Below, one piece after another: positions 9,428 through 18,426 of a stretch of DNA of 64,000 nucleotides. The stretch spans positions 2,728,001 through 2,792,000 of the forward strand of contig CP148074.1 in NCBI GenBank assembly GCA_037482215.1, written 5' to 3'. The notes below the pieces were generated by a model. The model was not told where the DNA came from, made no database searches, and saw only the letters and a list, made by a program, of their open reading frames with translations. This stretch comes from Pseudomonas mendocina. Lineage in GTDB: Bacteria > Pseudomonadota > Gammaproteobacteria > Pseudomonadales > Pseudomonadaceae. Numbering within the stretch: position 1 is the stretch's first letter; each line of letters starts with the position of its first letter. The position numbers and the translations under genes are program-made.

Positions 9428-10207
9428 GTGCCCACCGTAACCCTGCAGCAACATTGGATTGAAACCGCCAGAGGCAAACTCTTTGCCCAAAGCTGGACGC
9501 CCTCTTCAGAGCAAGGCGCGCCCATCATCCTGCTGCATGATTCACTGGGCTGCGTGACACTGTGGCGAGACTTTCCTGAACAATTAGCAGCGGCCACCGA
9601 ACGTCGCGTCATCGCTTATGACCGCCTGGGGTTTGGCCAATCCGATGTTCGTGGCGGTGAAATGCCCACAACCTTCGTGCAAGATGAAGCCACCACAGAC
9701 TTCAACGCGGTGCTAAACGCCTTTGATATCCAGCGTTTTGTCGCATTTGGCCACAGTGTCGGCGGCGGCATGGCCGTTGGCTGCGCAGTCGCCTACCCGA
9801 ACGCGTGCGAGGCCGTGATCAGCGAGTCCGCCCAAGGCTTTTTTGAGATCAACACAAAGAACGGCATCACCCACGCCAAAAATGAATTCGCCAAACCAGG
9901 GCAAATGGATCGCCTGGCCAAATACCATGGCGACAAAGCCAATTGGGTGTTACACGCTTGGACAGGCACGTGGCTAACCGAAGCCTTTGCCAATTGGAGC
10001 TTGAAGGATCAGCTGCCCAACGTGCACTGCCCATTGCTGTGCCTGCACGGTGATCAGGACGAGTTCGGCTCAAACCGTCAGCCAGAGTTCATCTGCGCTG
10101 GCGCCGGCGGCCCGACACAAATGGTTCTGCTAGCGAACTGTGGGCACGTACCGCACCGCGAATACCCCCAGCAGGTGCTGGATGCGGTTCGCGCGTTCCT
10201 TCGCTAA
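9428..10207 (+). CDS. Alpha/beta hydrolase
   Basis: 259 residues, one alpha/beta hydrolase domain. The oxyanion-hole region is LLHDSLGC, the nucleophile Ser110 lies in GHSVGG, the acid is probably in CLHGDQDEF, and the catalytic His in CGHVPH near the C-terminus. It starts with GTG, supported by AAGGA 7 bases upstream. The substrate is unknown. It is monocistronic, between cytochrome b561 and rimO. Confidence 0.85.
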   Translation: MPTVTLQQHWIETARGKLFAQSWTPSSEQGAPIILLHDSLGCVTLWRDFPEQLAAATERRVIAYDRLGFGQSDVRGGEMPTTFVQDEATTDFNAVLNAFDIQRFVAFGHSVGGGMAVGCAVAYPNACEAVISESAQGFFEINTKNGITHAKNEFAKPGQMDRLAKYHGDKANWVLHAWTGTWLTEAFANWSLKDQLPNVHCPLLCLHGDQDEFGSNRQPEFICAGAGGPTQMVLLANCGHVPHREYPQQVLDAVRAFLR

Positions 10208-10401
10208 TTCCATCCATAGGGGGATCTGTGTTCGTCAGTTAGCCAGTGCTGTACTACAACTTACACCGACTGACTGACGATGCCGCAGCGATGTATCCAT
10301 AAGGCGCTGGAAATGCCCGGCCAGCATCGCTAGAATTGCGCACTTTTTGATCAGAGGCGCACGAGCGCCCAGCATCCCCGTACGCGCCCGAGGTTCACCT
10401 G

Positions 10402-11724
10402 ATGTCCACCCCCACCACACCTAAAGTCGGATTCGTAAGTCTTGGTTGCCCCAAGGCCCTCGTGGACTCCGAACGCATCCTCACCCAGCTGCGCATGGAA
10501 GGCTACGAAGTGGTGCCGACCTATCAGGACGCCGACGTGGTGGTGGTCAACACCTGCGGTTTTATCGACAGTGCCAAGGCTGAATCCCTTGAAGTGATCG
10601 GTGAAGCCATCGCCGAAAACGGCAAGGTGATCGTCACCGGCTGCATGGGCGTGGAAGAAGGCTCCATCCGTGAAGTGCACCCGAGCGTACTCTCCGTCAG
10701 TGGCCCGCAGCAGTACGAGCAAGTGCTGAATGCTGTACACGAAGTGGTACCGCCAAGCACCGAGCACAACCCACTGATCGACCTGGTACCCCCGCAAGGC
10801 GTCAAGCTGACCCCGCGCCACTATGCCTACCTGAAGATTTCTGAAGGCTGTAACCACAGTTGCAGCTTCTGCATCATCCCGTCCATGCGCGGCAAACTGG
10901 TCAGCCGCCCGGTGGGTGAAGTGTTGAGCGAGGCTGAGCGTCTGGTCAAAGCAGGCGTTAAAGAGCTGCTGGTGATTTCTCAGGACACCAGCGCCTACGG
11001 CGTCGACATGAAGTACAAAACTGACTTCTGGAACGGTCAGCCGGTGAAAACCCGCATGACCGAGCTGTGCGAAGCGCTGTCGAGCATGGGCGTGTGGGTA
11101 CGCCTGCACTATGTTTACCCGTATCCGCACGTGGATGAACTGATCCCGCTGATGGCTGCCGGCAAAATCCTGCCGTACCTGGACATCCCGTTCCAGCACG
11201 CCAGCCCGAAAGTGCTCAAGGCCATGAAGCGCCCGGCCTTTGAAGACAAAACCCTGGCCCGTATCAAGCAGTGGCGCGAAATCTGCCCTGAGCTAACCAT
11301 CCGCTCCACCTTCATCGTCGGCTTCCCCGGCGAAACCGAAGAAGACTTCCAGTACCTGCTGGACTGGCTGACCGAAGCCCAACTGGATCGCGTGGGCTGC
11401 TTCCAGTACTCGCCAGTAGACGGCGCACCGGCCAACCTGCTGGACAACCCAGTACCGGATGACGTGAAGCAAGACCGCTGGGACCGCTTTATGGCGCACC
11501 AGCAGGCCATCAGCACTGCACGCCTGCAGCTGAAAGTCGGTAAAGAAATGGAAGTGCTGATCGACGAAGTGGACGATCAGGGCGCTGTTGCCCGCTGCTA
11601 CGCTGACGCTCCGGAAATCGACGGCAGCGTGTTTATCGAAACCACAGCGGTCAAACCGGGCGATAAAGTCCGTGTGCGCATCGTTGATGCCGACGAGTAC
11701 GACATGTGGGCTGAGCTGATCTGA
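10402..11724 (+). CDS. rimO: Ribosomal protein S12 methylthiotransferase RimO
   Basis: 440 residues, the usual length. Domains in order: N-terminal MTTase domain with three Cys that bind one cluster (Cys in SLGCPKA, NTCGF, TGCMG), the radical-SAM core with CNHSCSFC (Cys150, Cys154, Cys157), and a C-terminal TRAM domain. RimO beta-methylthiolates an Asp of ribosomal protein S12. The PALV/SER start and the [10 protein letters not shown] motif fit RimO rather than MiaB. A strong terminator follows. Confidence 0.95.
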   Translation: MSTPTTPKVGFVSLGCPKALVDSERILTQLRMEGYEVVPTYQDADVVVVNTCGFIDSAKAESLEVIGEAIAENGKVIVTGCMGVEEGSIREVHPSVLSVSGPQQYEQVLNAVHEVVPPSTEHNPLIDLVPPQGVKLTPRHYAYLKISEGCNHSCSFCIIPSMRGKLVSRPVGEVLSEAERLVKAGVKELLVISQDTSAYGVDMKYKTDFWNGQPVKTRMTELCEALSSMGVWVRLHYVYPYPHVDELIPLMAAGKILPYLDIPFQHASPKVLKAMKRPAFEDKTLARIKQWREICPELTIRSTFIVGFPGETEEDFQYLLDWLTEAQLDRVGCFQYSPVDGAPANLLDNPVPDDVKQDRWDRFMAHQQAISTARLQLKVGKEMEVLIDEVDDQGAVARCYADAPEIDGSVFIETTAVKPGDKVRVRIVDADEYDMWAELI

Positions 11725-11741
11725 TCAGCATTTCGCTCAAC

Positions 11742-11768
11742 AAAAAACCGGCCATGTGCCGGTTTTTT
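11742..11768 (+). terminator. Rho-independent terminator after rimO
   Basis: AAAAAACCGGC / GCCGGTTTTTT hairpin with a short ATGT loop, 18 bp after the rimO stop. Confidence 0.85.
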
Positions 11769-11826
11769 TGTGTCTGCGGATTGATAGCTCCAGAGGTATT
11801 CCGGGGCATCCCAGCGAATCCCCCCT

Positions 11827-11946
11827 GTAGGGTGAGATAAGACCGCGCTGCGGTTTATCCACCGAGCGCCCGTGCAGCCCACCCATATCGTGAAACAGCC
11901 AAAATCCATGGTGGGTAACCTGCTGCGCAGGCTTACCGCACCCTAC
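11827..11946. repeat. REP-like palindromic repeat (GTAGGGTG family)
   Basis: Bounded by GTAGGGTG (left) and CACCCTAC (right) with inner inverted segments. It is a divergent member of the GTAGGGTGGAT family that recurs in three spacers of the atu operon. It lies between rimO and a convergent response-regulator gene. Confidence 0.55.
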
Positions 11947-11971
11947 AATGGCCCTCACAAAGCCGCGTGAT

Positions 11972-12622
11972 TCAGGCGCTTTCAAGCCCCAGCCGGATCA
12001 CTCCAGTATCAATCGCCAGGTGCACCAGCTCAGCCTGTGAGCTGACTTGCAGCTTGCTCTTCAGCAGCGTCAGGTAGTTGGAGACGGTTTTGCTGCTGAT
12101 GCACAGCTTCTCGGCAATCATCTGGCTCGGCGTACCCTTGGCCAGCATCACGAATATCTCAAACTCTCGCTGGGTCATGCCACGCAGGCGCGGATCGCTG
12201 TTGCCTTCGCTGTGCGGGTTGCACGCCAGATGCGTTGCAAGTGTCTGCTCAATGTAGGGGTGCCCGGCCAAGGTGCGATTGACCGCTTCTACCAGCACTT
12301 CCGGCGATGAGGTTTTGGTCAGGTAGCCCAGCGCCCCCGCGTCCAGTGCCTGTCGCACCAATGGCAGTTCATCGTGCATGCTGAAAAATAAAACACGCAG
12401 CTGAGGTAGCCGTTGGCGCAGACGGCGTGTGGTTTCTAAGCCACTGATGCCCGGCAATGAGATATCCATGATGACCAGGTTAGGAATCTCCTCCTGAACC
12501 ATCTGCAGGGCCTGCTCGCCATCGCAAGCCTCACGCACCTGAACGTCAGGCAACAGGGCCCGCAGTAGGCTGGCATAGCCCTGACGAACGACAGCATGAT
12601 CATCCACTAAAAGAATTTTCAT
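11972..12622 (-). CDS. NarL/LuxR-type response regulator
   Basis: 216 residues. The receiver domain has acidic Asp7-Asp8, phospho-acceptor Asp53 in VIMDISLPG and Lys in GYLTKT; a C-terminal LuxR HTH (about 148-208) follows with TQREFEIFVMLAKG and ISSKTVSNYLTLLKSKL. The ATG at 12622 overlaps the kinase stop by 4 bp, and is preferred over the longer frame from 12664. It is the last gene of a cupredoxin-kinase-regulator operon. Relatives in Pseudomonas (ExaE/EraR, PedR2) control PQQ-dependent alcohol oxidation. Inference: it controls the PedA1A2BC-like genes nearby through the shared TACTACCTTAGTA motif. Confidence 0.88.
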   Translation of the reverse strand: MKILLVDDHAVVRQGYASLLRALLPDVQVREACDGEQALQMVQEEIPNLVIMDISLPGISGLETTRRLRQRLPQLRVLFFSMHDELPLVRQALDAGALGYLTKTSSPEVLVEAVNRTLAGHPYIEQTLATHLACNPHSEGNSDPRLRGMTQREFEIFVMLAKGTPSQMIAEKLCISSKTVSNYLTLLKSKLQVSSQAELVHLAIDTGVIRLGLESA

Positions 12623-13875
12623 CCAACATGCTCCTCTACCAGCAGCGTAAGTGCTAACACCCACCCAGCTCCGGGCCGGGTAATCACCTGCAATTGGGCC
12701 CCGAGGCTACGTGCCCGCTCCTGCATGGAGCGCAGGCCAATGCCCGGTTGTAATGGTTGATTGGCACCTTGGCCGTTATCGCGGATAAACAAGCGCAACC
12801 GCTTGCCCTGATACTGCAAACGCACCCGCACCTCACTGGCGTGAGAATGACGAGCAACATTGGTCAGCGCCTCTTGAATCAGACGGTACAGGTGAGCCTT
12901 GGTCGGCAGCGGCAGTCGCGGTAAGTTCTGACCTACGATCACCCGGCAGTGAATACCGGTCGCTTCTTGCCAGTTATTGCTGAGCAGCTGCAATGCCTCA
13001 TCCAGCTCCAAATGCTCCAACATGACCGGATACAAATCGCGAACCAAGCCGCGAAAGCCTTCCTGCAAGCGCTGTGTATGCACCTCTAACTGCTGGGCCG
13101 TACAGCGAACTTGCTCTGGGTTGTCAGAAACAGCCCGTAGAAGGCAAACCTGAGCCCGGATTCCACTGAGGTACTGGCCCAGGTCGTCATGCAGGGTCTG
13201 CCCCAAGCGTGCGCGTTCACGCTCTTGCAGGGCCATTAGCGCGTGAGTGAGCTCGGTATTGTCCGCCTGAACCTTCTGCAAGGTGGTGGCCATTGAGTTG
13301 AAATGAGCAGCTAGGCGTCTTGCTTCAGGTACGCTGTGCACCGGTAATCGCGCGTCCAGTTGCCCTTCACTGACTTGCTGCAAGCCACGCAATAGCTCAT
13401 CCAACACGCTCAGCCCTTGCTTCACCGCCCAGCGGATACTCAACAGGCTAAAGCTCAGTGCGAACAAACTCAGCCACAGAAGCTGTAACAACGAATCACA
13501 GACTTCTTCGATCTCATCCGTTGGATCGACACTGATATGCAGACGCCGGCCATCGGGCATATCAATCACCCGTGGCTTGGTATGAATATCGAAAATGTAC
13601 TGACTGACCCAAGCTTCGAAGGAGGACTCATCATCGTCCTGATCGTCCCCCTGCCAATGAACCCGTATATGGCGCAGGTTGCCGATCAAGCTGGGCTGAA
13701 GGTTTTCGGGGTCACGCTGCACAGAATCGTAGAGATAGCCGACAACAGATTCGGCTGCCTGTACCTCACGCAGCACATCTTCGCGCGCCTGCCGGGTCAT
13801 CAGCAGTAACGCAAAACTGGTGACCACTACAAATAGCAGGGTCACCAGCAGGTAGGTTCGTCTTAGAGCAGACAC
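12619..13875 (-). CDS. Membrane sensor histidine kinase (HisKA_3, NarX-like type)
   Basis: 418 residues with a GTG start abutting the stop of the upstream gene. TM1 is about 8-26, then a periplasmic sensor loop of about 100 residues with a striking acidic cluster at 77-83 (DDQDDDE), TM2 about 129-147, HAMP about 150-203, HisKA_3 with His229 in ERERARLGQTLHDDLGQ, and an ATPase domain with QEALTNVARHS, DNGQG and GIGLRSMQERA. It pairs with the response regulator that overlaps its 3' end. By context it resembles P. putida PedS2 or P. aeruginosa EraS. Metal sensing through the acidic loop is only a hypothesis. Confidence 0.88.
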   Translation of the reverse strand: MSALRRTYLLVTLLFVVVTSFALLLMTRQAREDVLREVQAAESVVGYLYDSVQRDPENLQPSLIGNLRHIRVHWQGDDQDDDESSFEAWVSQYIFDIHTKPRVIDMPDGRRLHISVDPTDEIEEVCDSLLQLLWLSLFALSFSLLSIRWAVKQGLSVLDELLRGLQQVSEGQLDARLPVHSVPEARRLAAHFNSMATTLQKVQADNTELTHALMALQERERARLGQTLHDDLGQYLSGIRAQVCLLRAVSDNPEQVRCTAQQLEVHTQRLQEGFRGLVRDLYPVMLEHLELDEALQLLSNNWQEATGIHCRVIVGQNLPRLPLPTKAHLYRLIQEALTNVARHSHASEVRVRLQYQGKRLRLFIRDNGQGANQPLQPGIGLRSMQERARSLGAQLQVITRPGAGWVLALTLLVEEHVG

Positions 13876-14313
13876 TTACTTGACCACGAAGTGGCCCAGC
13901 ATGCCTTTGCTTTCAAGGCCCTTGGCGTAGAACGGAAATTTGCCCGGCTTAATCGGCACGAAGTAGATTTCAGCCTCACCTGCGTCTTCAAATTCCAGCT
14001 CGGTCAGGGTGATCAATTTAATTTCGACACCACCGGCTTCAACCTTACGCACAAAGATTGATGTGGCGAACTCAGGCGCCTGGAACGCATATTCCTTCTG
14101 CCCGGTTGAAATGATCTTCAGTTGATAGGCTTTTCCGGTCTCCAGCTGATACTCAGTCTGGGACATGCTGTAGTCACTTTCTTCACTGCCAAACACCAGA
14201 TCTGGCAAAGACTCAGTGCGGCGGGTCAAATCACCTGCTGCTTGAAGCGTGTCCACTCCGATCATGCTGACAACCAGCAACACTGGGAGCATTAGAGCCT
14301 TTAAAGTACGCAT
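13876..14313 (-). CDS. Exported cupredoxin-like protein
   Basis: 145 residues. A signal peptide (about 1-26) ends near LQAAGDL. The body is a beta-rich cupredoxin-like fold, with KAYQLKIISTGQKEYAF and a C-terminal KPGKFPFYAKG...MLGHFVVK. A canonical C-x-H-M copper site is not evident: no Cys is seen in the mature chain, so copper binding is doubtful. The ATG at 14313 has AGGTG 6 nt upstream. It is the first gene of the operon with the kinase and regulator; a palindrome shared with the pedA1-like promoter lies 65 bp upstream. Confidence 0.7.
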   Translation of the reverse strand: MRTLKALMLPVLLVVSMIGVDTLQAAGDLTRRTESLPDLVFGSEESDYSMSQTEYQLETGKAYQLKIISTGQKEYAFQAPEFATSIFVRKVEAGGVEIKLITLTELEFEDAGEAEIYFVPIKPGKFPFYAKGLESKGMLGHFVVK

Positions 14314-14377
14314 TGGAAGCACCTATTTTGTTCTTGTTGGGATGCGCCCATGCTAAGCAGCCAGACCTTGGCATGTA

Positions 14378-14391
14378 TTACTACCTTAGTA
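14378..14391. promoter_or_regulatory. Putative operator, site 1 (TTACTACCTTAGTA)
   Basis: Contains the perfect interrupted palindrome TACTA-CCT-TAGTA. An identical 14-mer occurs at 16122-16135 before the pedA1-like gene. It lies 65 bp upstream of the cupredoxin gene. It probably binds the NarL-type regulator encoded in this operon (inference). Confidence 0.6.
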
Positions 14392-14440
14392 CTGGCTCAG
14401 AGGTACTTTAGACAAACAGCTACGACCACGACGTCGCCTG

Positions 14441-14911
14441 CTACTTGACGCAAATCACCTGATGGTCAGGGAGGATTGCGCACAAATCTCCGGGAATTTT
14501 GAACACCGCATTGGGCGTGCCTGCCGCTGCCCATAGCTCATCAAACCTGAGCAAGTCTTCATCGACAAACAACTGGATAGGCTCTTTATGGCCAAACGGC
14601 GGAACACCGCCGATGGCAAACCCAGTGACCGCTTTAACAAAGCCAGCATCGGCCTTAGAAAGGGGCTCTCCCAGGATTCGCTCAATGGCCTTCTCATTAA
14701 CCCGCGTTGGGCCGCTGGCCAAAACCAACACCGGACTGTTCGACTCGGTGCGAAACACCAAGGACTTGACGATCTGAGCCTTCTCACAGTTCAACGCACG
14801 CGCCGCATCGTCAGCCGTCCGGGTTGAATCCGGCAATTCCTGAACCGTCAGGTTGAGCCCCCGCTGATTGAGCATGTCCTGAAAATGTTGGGCACGTTTA
14901 CTAAGTGACAT
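14441..14911 (-). CDS. YbaK/EbsC family aminoacyl-tRNA deacylase
   Basis: 156 residues, a single YbaK domain. Typical features are the early Thr-rich segment, KSLVFRTE with the conserved substrate-pocket Lys, and the FAIGGVPPFGH loop. Family members hydrolyse misacylated Cys-tRNA(Pro) or related tRNAs. The segment sits between two divergent regulatory blocks but does not look part of the PQQ-type operon. Confidence 0.88.
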   Translation of the reverse strand: MSLSKRAQHFQDMLNQRGLNLTVQELPDSTRTADDAARALNCEKAQIVKSLVFRTESNSPVLVLASGPTRVNEKAIERILGEPLSKADAGFVKAVTGFAIGGVPPFGHKEPIQLFVDEDLLRFDELWAAAGTPNAVFKIPGDLCAILPDHQVICVK

Positions 14912-15090
14912 ATAAGAATCCCTCCGATAGTGGTCACCAGCTAATCATAAGAATTAAACGAGGTCGCAACAGCTGCAACCGCTGCAGCTTTCGCGACTTT
15001 AGTCCGAAGCCTTTAGCACTTTCAGGCCACAGACCACACAGCGCCTGGCTGCTAACGTAAACGCAGTCGCCCCTGTAGTGAGAGCCTGTA

Positions 15091-16065
15091 ATGCGTACCT
15101 TCGCCCTGCGTTTCCCGCTTGCCCTGTTCACTGCCCTTATGACCACAACTGCCTCGGCAGCTCCTAACGATGGTGATCAGGAGCGCGTAGCACGGGAGAT
15201 GATCCAAGTGCTGGAGGCCTATGCCGTTTACAAAATGGGGCAGTTCGATGAAGCCTTCGAACGCTATCAAGCACTGGCCGATGTGGGCAATCACCAAGGC
15301 ATGCTCAACTTAGGCAACATGTATGCCGCCGGGCTGTGTACCCAGACCGACCTGGAGAAAGCCCTGTACTGGTACCGCAAGGCAGCCGACTCAGGTGATG
15401 CCATTGGCATGTACGAAGTTGCCCGAGCCATGGACAACGGCCTGGGCACTCCCGTCGATAAAACCACGGCGCGCCTCTGGTACACCCGCGCCGCTGAGGG
15501 TGACAACACAGAAGCCCAATGGATACTCGGCAAGTACTTGTATGAGGAAGGCCAACGCAGCGAAGGTTTGCGCTGGATACGCAGTGCAGCCCATACAGGC
15601 GGGCACACAACTGCACGGCAGTTCATCCAAGCACTGGAAGGCAACGGTAAAACACCAGCCCCCAGCGCTGACGAACTGGCCAGCGTGAAACAGCTGTTCG
15701 AGCAGATGAGCAACGCCGCTGGGCGGCGTAACGCCAGCGGCATGGTCGCTGCGCTTGAAGAGAACGCGCAGATCCATATTCGCCTGCCACAGAGCACAAC
15801 CTGGCAACAACTCAAGCGCAGCGAACTGCAAACGCTGTGGCAGCAAACCTTCGATCAAGCGAAAGACTACAGCTACCAACGCGGCACGCCTGAGCTGATG
15901 AAAGTGGATGATGACATCCTCGCCTTCACCGTCATCCGTGAACAATTAAACCAAGCTGCTGCTGAGCAAACACTGGAGCTTAGCGAGCACGCCACACTGC
16001 GCATTCACAACGGCACCGCTCGCATACACCACCTGCGTCTGGATATCCGTCAGCTGAGCGACTGA
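15091..16065 (+). CDS. Exported Sel1-repeat protein
   Basis: 324 residues. The signal peptide is about 1-23, ending in TASA. At least three Sel1-like helical repeats lie at about 45-190, with the recurrent pattern G...LGxMYxxG...D...A..WYRKAA, followed by a C-terminal region of about 120 residues that resembles a SnoaL/NTF2-like fold (weak). Sel1 proteins usually act as periplasmic scaffolds. It lies between ybaK and the ABC genes; its role with them is unknown. Confidence 0.75.
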   Translation: MRTFALRFPLALFTALMTTTASAAPNDGDQERVAREMIQVLEAYAVYKMGQFDEAFERYQALADVGNHQGMLNLGNMYAAGLCTQTDLEKALYWYRKAADSGDAIGMYEVARAMDNGLGTPVDKTTARLWYTRAAEGDNTEAQWILGKYLYEEGQRSEGLRWIRSAAHTGGHTTARQFIQALEGNGKTPAPSADELASVKQLFEQMSNAAGRRNASGMVAALEENAQIHIRLPQSTTWQQLKRSELQTLWQQTFDQAKDYSYQRGTPELMKVDDDILAFTVIREQLNQAAAEQTLELSEHATLRIHNGTARIHHLRLDIRQLSD

Positions 16066-16121
16066 TACCTGTCAATCACCTGCCGCCACCACTTTGCGGC
16101 AGGTTATTAGCCCCCTTCGAT

Positions 16122-16135
16122 TTACTACCTTAGTA
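16122..16135. promoter_or_regulatory. Putative operator, site 2 (TTACTACCTTAGTA)
   Basis: Same 14-mer as at 14378-14391, 81 bp before the ATG of the pedA1-like gene. A second palindrome, TCCCGAC-CCA-GTCGGGA (16163-16179), lies between it and the gene. Confidence 0.6.
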
Positions 16136-16216
16136 GGAACCCGGCGCGACCTTGGGCATATTTCCCGACCCAGTCGGGATTCCTATGCTGGCGACACCCT
16201 GTTCAGGAGTCGTCTC

Positions 16217-17392
16217 ATGCATTCGTTCAGCCGCTTAATGCTCTGCCTCACCACCAGCCTAGGACTGGCGATGACTGCCAGTGCTAACGAATTGCAGGTG
16301 CGCATTGGCTATCTGGCTTACACACCCGATACCGGGCCACTGCTCTCTAACGTCATTCCCGAGCCTGAGGATGCAGGCCTGCGCGGCGCCGAACTGGCCA
16401 TCACAGACAGCAACAGCACCGGGCGTTTTCTCAAGCACAGCTACCAACTGGAAGTCGCGGAACACGAGGACAGCGCGGCGCTGATCGAAGCCGCACGTAA
16501 ACAACATGCAGAAGGCTTGCGCTTGTTTGTTGTGAACGCACCGGCTGCCACCCTGCGAGAGTTGAGCGACGCCCTGCCCGACAGCCTGCTGATCAACGCC
16601 GGTAGCCCAGATGACAGCCTGCGTCAGCAACAATGCCTGAGCAACGTACTGCACACCCTGCCCAGCCGCGCCATGCTCACAGACGCCCTGGCGCAGTTCC
16701 TCACTGTGCGCAAATGGACTCGCTGGCTTCTGATTGTCGGACCTACTGAAGATGATCAAGCCTACGCCGCAGCCCTCAAGCGCGCCGCTAAACGCTTTGG
16801 CCACACCATCGTTGCAGAAAAAGCCTGGAGCTTTGATAACGACCAACGTCGTAGCGCCCAGTCGGAAATGCCGCTGTTCACTCAAACCGATGAGTACGAC
16901 GTGGTGCTGGTGGCTGATGAACGCGGTGACTTCGGTGAGTATGTGCCTTATCAAACCTGGTACCCGCGCCCTGTTGCCGGCACTCAGGGCCTGACCCCGA
17001 CCGGCTGGCACAAAACCGTAGAAACCTACGGCGCAGCCCAACTGCAAAAGCGCTTTGAAGCCCATGCCAAACGCTGGATGAATGACCGCGACTTCGCCGC
17101 TTGGATTGGTGTGCGCAGCCTCGCCAGCGCCGTGACCAAGCTGCGTACAACAGACGTAGCCGCCATCCGCACACTGTCTTTGAGCAACGACCTGCCGCTG
17201 GATGGCTTCAAAGGCCGCAAATTGAATTTCCGCAGCTGGAACGGCCAGTTGCGCCAGCCCATTCCAGTCGTACATCCCCGTGCACTGGTGACCACTTCAC
17301 CGCAAGACGGCTTCCTGCACCCAACCAGTGAACTGGACAGCCTCGGCTTTGATCAGCCGGAAGTGACCTGCAACCTGGCCGAACAGGCCTGA
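16217..17392 (+). CDS. pedA1: PQQ-alcohol-system ABC substrate-binding protein (PedA1-like)
   Basis: 391 residues with a signal peptide of about 23 (...GLAMTASA). The Leu/Ile/Val-type periplasmic binding fold starts with VRIGYLAYTPDTGPLL and continues through GAELAITDSNSTG and LLIVGPTEDDQAYAAALKRAAKRFG, matching the binding proteins found with PQQ-dependent alcohol dehydrogenase loci. In P. putida the related PedA1A2BC transporter is needed for growth at low lanthanide levels. The ATG at 16217 has AGGAG 7 nt upstream and is preferred over a longer frame from 16094. First gene of the four-gene set. Confidence 0.8.
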   Translation: MHSFSRLMLCLTTSLGLAMTASANELQVRIGYLAYTPDTGPLLSNVIPEPEDAGLRGAELAITDSNSTGRFLKHSYQLEVAEHEDSAALIEAARKQHAEGLRLFVVNAPAATLRELSDALPDSLLINAGSPDDSLRQQQCLSNVLHTLPSRAMLTDALAQFLTVRKWTRWLLIVGPTEDDQAYAAALKRAAKRFGHTIVAEKAWSFDNDQRRSAQSEMPLFTQTDEYDVVLVADERGDFGEYVPYQTWYPRPVAGTQGLTPTGWHKTVETYGAAQLQKRFEAHAKRWMNDRDFAAWIGVRSLASAVTKLRTTDVAAIRTLSLSNDLPLDGFKGRKLNFRSWNGQLRQPIPVVHPRALVTTSPQDGFLHPTSELDSLGFDQPEVTCNLAEQA

Positions 17393-17402
17393 ACACCTGC
17401 CT

Positions 17403-17432
17403 CTGCACATTGCGTCAATTCGCAATGTGCAG
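17403..17432 (+). promoter_or_regulatory. Perfect 12-bp inverted repeat before pedA2-like gene
   Basis: CTGCACATTGCG / CGCAATGTGCAG separated by TCAATT, in the 68-bp gap between the binding protein and beta-propeller genes. There is no T run, so it is more likely an mRNA-stabilising stem or attenuator than a terminator. Confidence 0.6.
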
Positions 17433-17460
17433 CCCCTACTAGAACAAGAGGATAAACCCC

Positions 17461-18426
17461 ATGCGCCTGACAACCCTCGCACTGAGCATCGGCCTGACCT
17501 TGGCCAGCAGTGCCACTCTGGCTGCCACCGCCTACGTTTCCAATGAGAAGGATGACAGCATCACCGTCATCGACATGGACAAGATGGAAGTCACCGAGAC
17601 CATCCCGGTCGGCCAGCGCCCCCGCGGCCTGCTGCTGTCCAGCGACAACAAGCTGCTGTACATCTGCGCCAGTGACTCCGACCGCGTGCAGGTGATGGAT
17701 CTGGCCACCCGCAAGATCATCAAAGAACTACCGTCCGGCGCCGACCCAGAGCAGTTTGCCCTGCACCCGAATGACCGCTGGCTGTACATCTCCAACGAAG
17801 ACGATGCCCTGGCCACCGTGGTCGACACCCAGACTGACGAAGTCCTGGCGCAGATCGATGTGGGCGTGGAGCCCGAAGGCATGGCCGTCAGCCCGGATGG
17901 CAAATGGGCGGTGAACACCAGCGAAACCACCAACATGCTGCACTGGATCGACACCAGCACCCAGCAACTGGTGGATAACACCTTGGTTGACCAACGCCCG
18001 CGCCATGTTGAATTTGATCTGGACGGCAAGCGTCTGTGGGCCTCCGCAGAAATCGGCGGCACGGTCAGCATCATCGACGTGGCCAGCCGTCAGATCGAAA
18101 AAGTCATGACCTTCGCCATCAAAGGCGTACACCCGGACAAAGTTCAGCCGGTGGGCGTCAAACTGAGCAAAGACGGCAAATACGCATTCGTCGCCCTCGG
18201 CCCAGCCAACCACGTGGCAGTGGTCGATGCCAAAACCTACGAGGTTCTTGACTACCTCCTGGTTGGCCGTCGCGTCTGGCACATGGCGTTCACCCCGGAC
18301 CAGAAGCACCTGCTGACCACCAATGGCGTGAGCAGTGACGTCTCGGTGATTGATGTCGCCTCGCTGAAAGTGATCAAGTCGATCAAAGTCGGGCGCTATC
18401 CATGGGGCGTGGTTGTCACCCCATGA
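17461..18426 (+). CDS. pedA2: YVTN beta-propeller protein of PQQ-associated ABC system (PedA2-like)
   Basis: 321 residues with a signal peptide (about 1-22, ...SSATLAATA). Seven-bladed propeller with YVTN-type repeats such as ATAYVSNEKDDSITVIDMDK, RWLYISNEDDALATVVD and FTPDQKHLLTTNGVSSDVSVIDVA. It matches the PQQ-dependent catabolism-associated beta-propeller family. It should act in the periplasm with the binding protein. Its stop overlaps the start of the ATPase gene (ATGA), so the two are translationally coupled. Confidence 0.85.
   Translation: MRLTTLALSIGLTLASSATLAATAYVSNEKDDSITVIDMDKMEVTETIPVGQRPRGLLLSSDNKLLYICASDSDRVQVMDLATRKIIKELPSGADPEQFALHPNDRWLYISNEDDALATVVDTQTDEVLAQIDVGVEPEGMAVSPDGKWAVNTSETTNMLHWIDTSTQQLVDNTLVDQRPRHVEFDLDGKRLWASAEIGGTVSIIDVASRQIEKVMTFAIKGVHPDKVQPVGVKLSKDGKYAFVALGPANHVAVVDAKTYEVLDYLLVGRRVWHMAFTPDQKHLLTTNGVSSDVSVIDVASLKVIKSIKVGRYPWGVVVTP

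Noticed and set aside
16259..17275. 338-codon minus-strand frame opposite the pedA1-like gene
   Set aside because: Shadow; Cys/Gly/Gln-rich composition typical of antisense reading.
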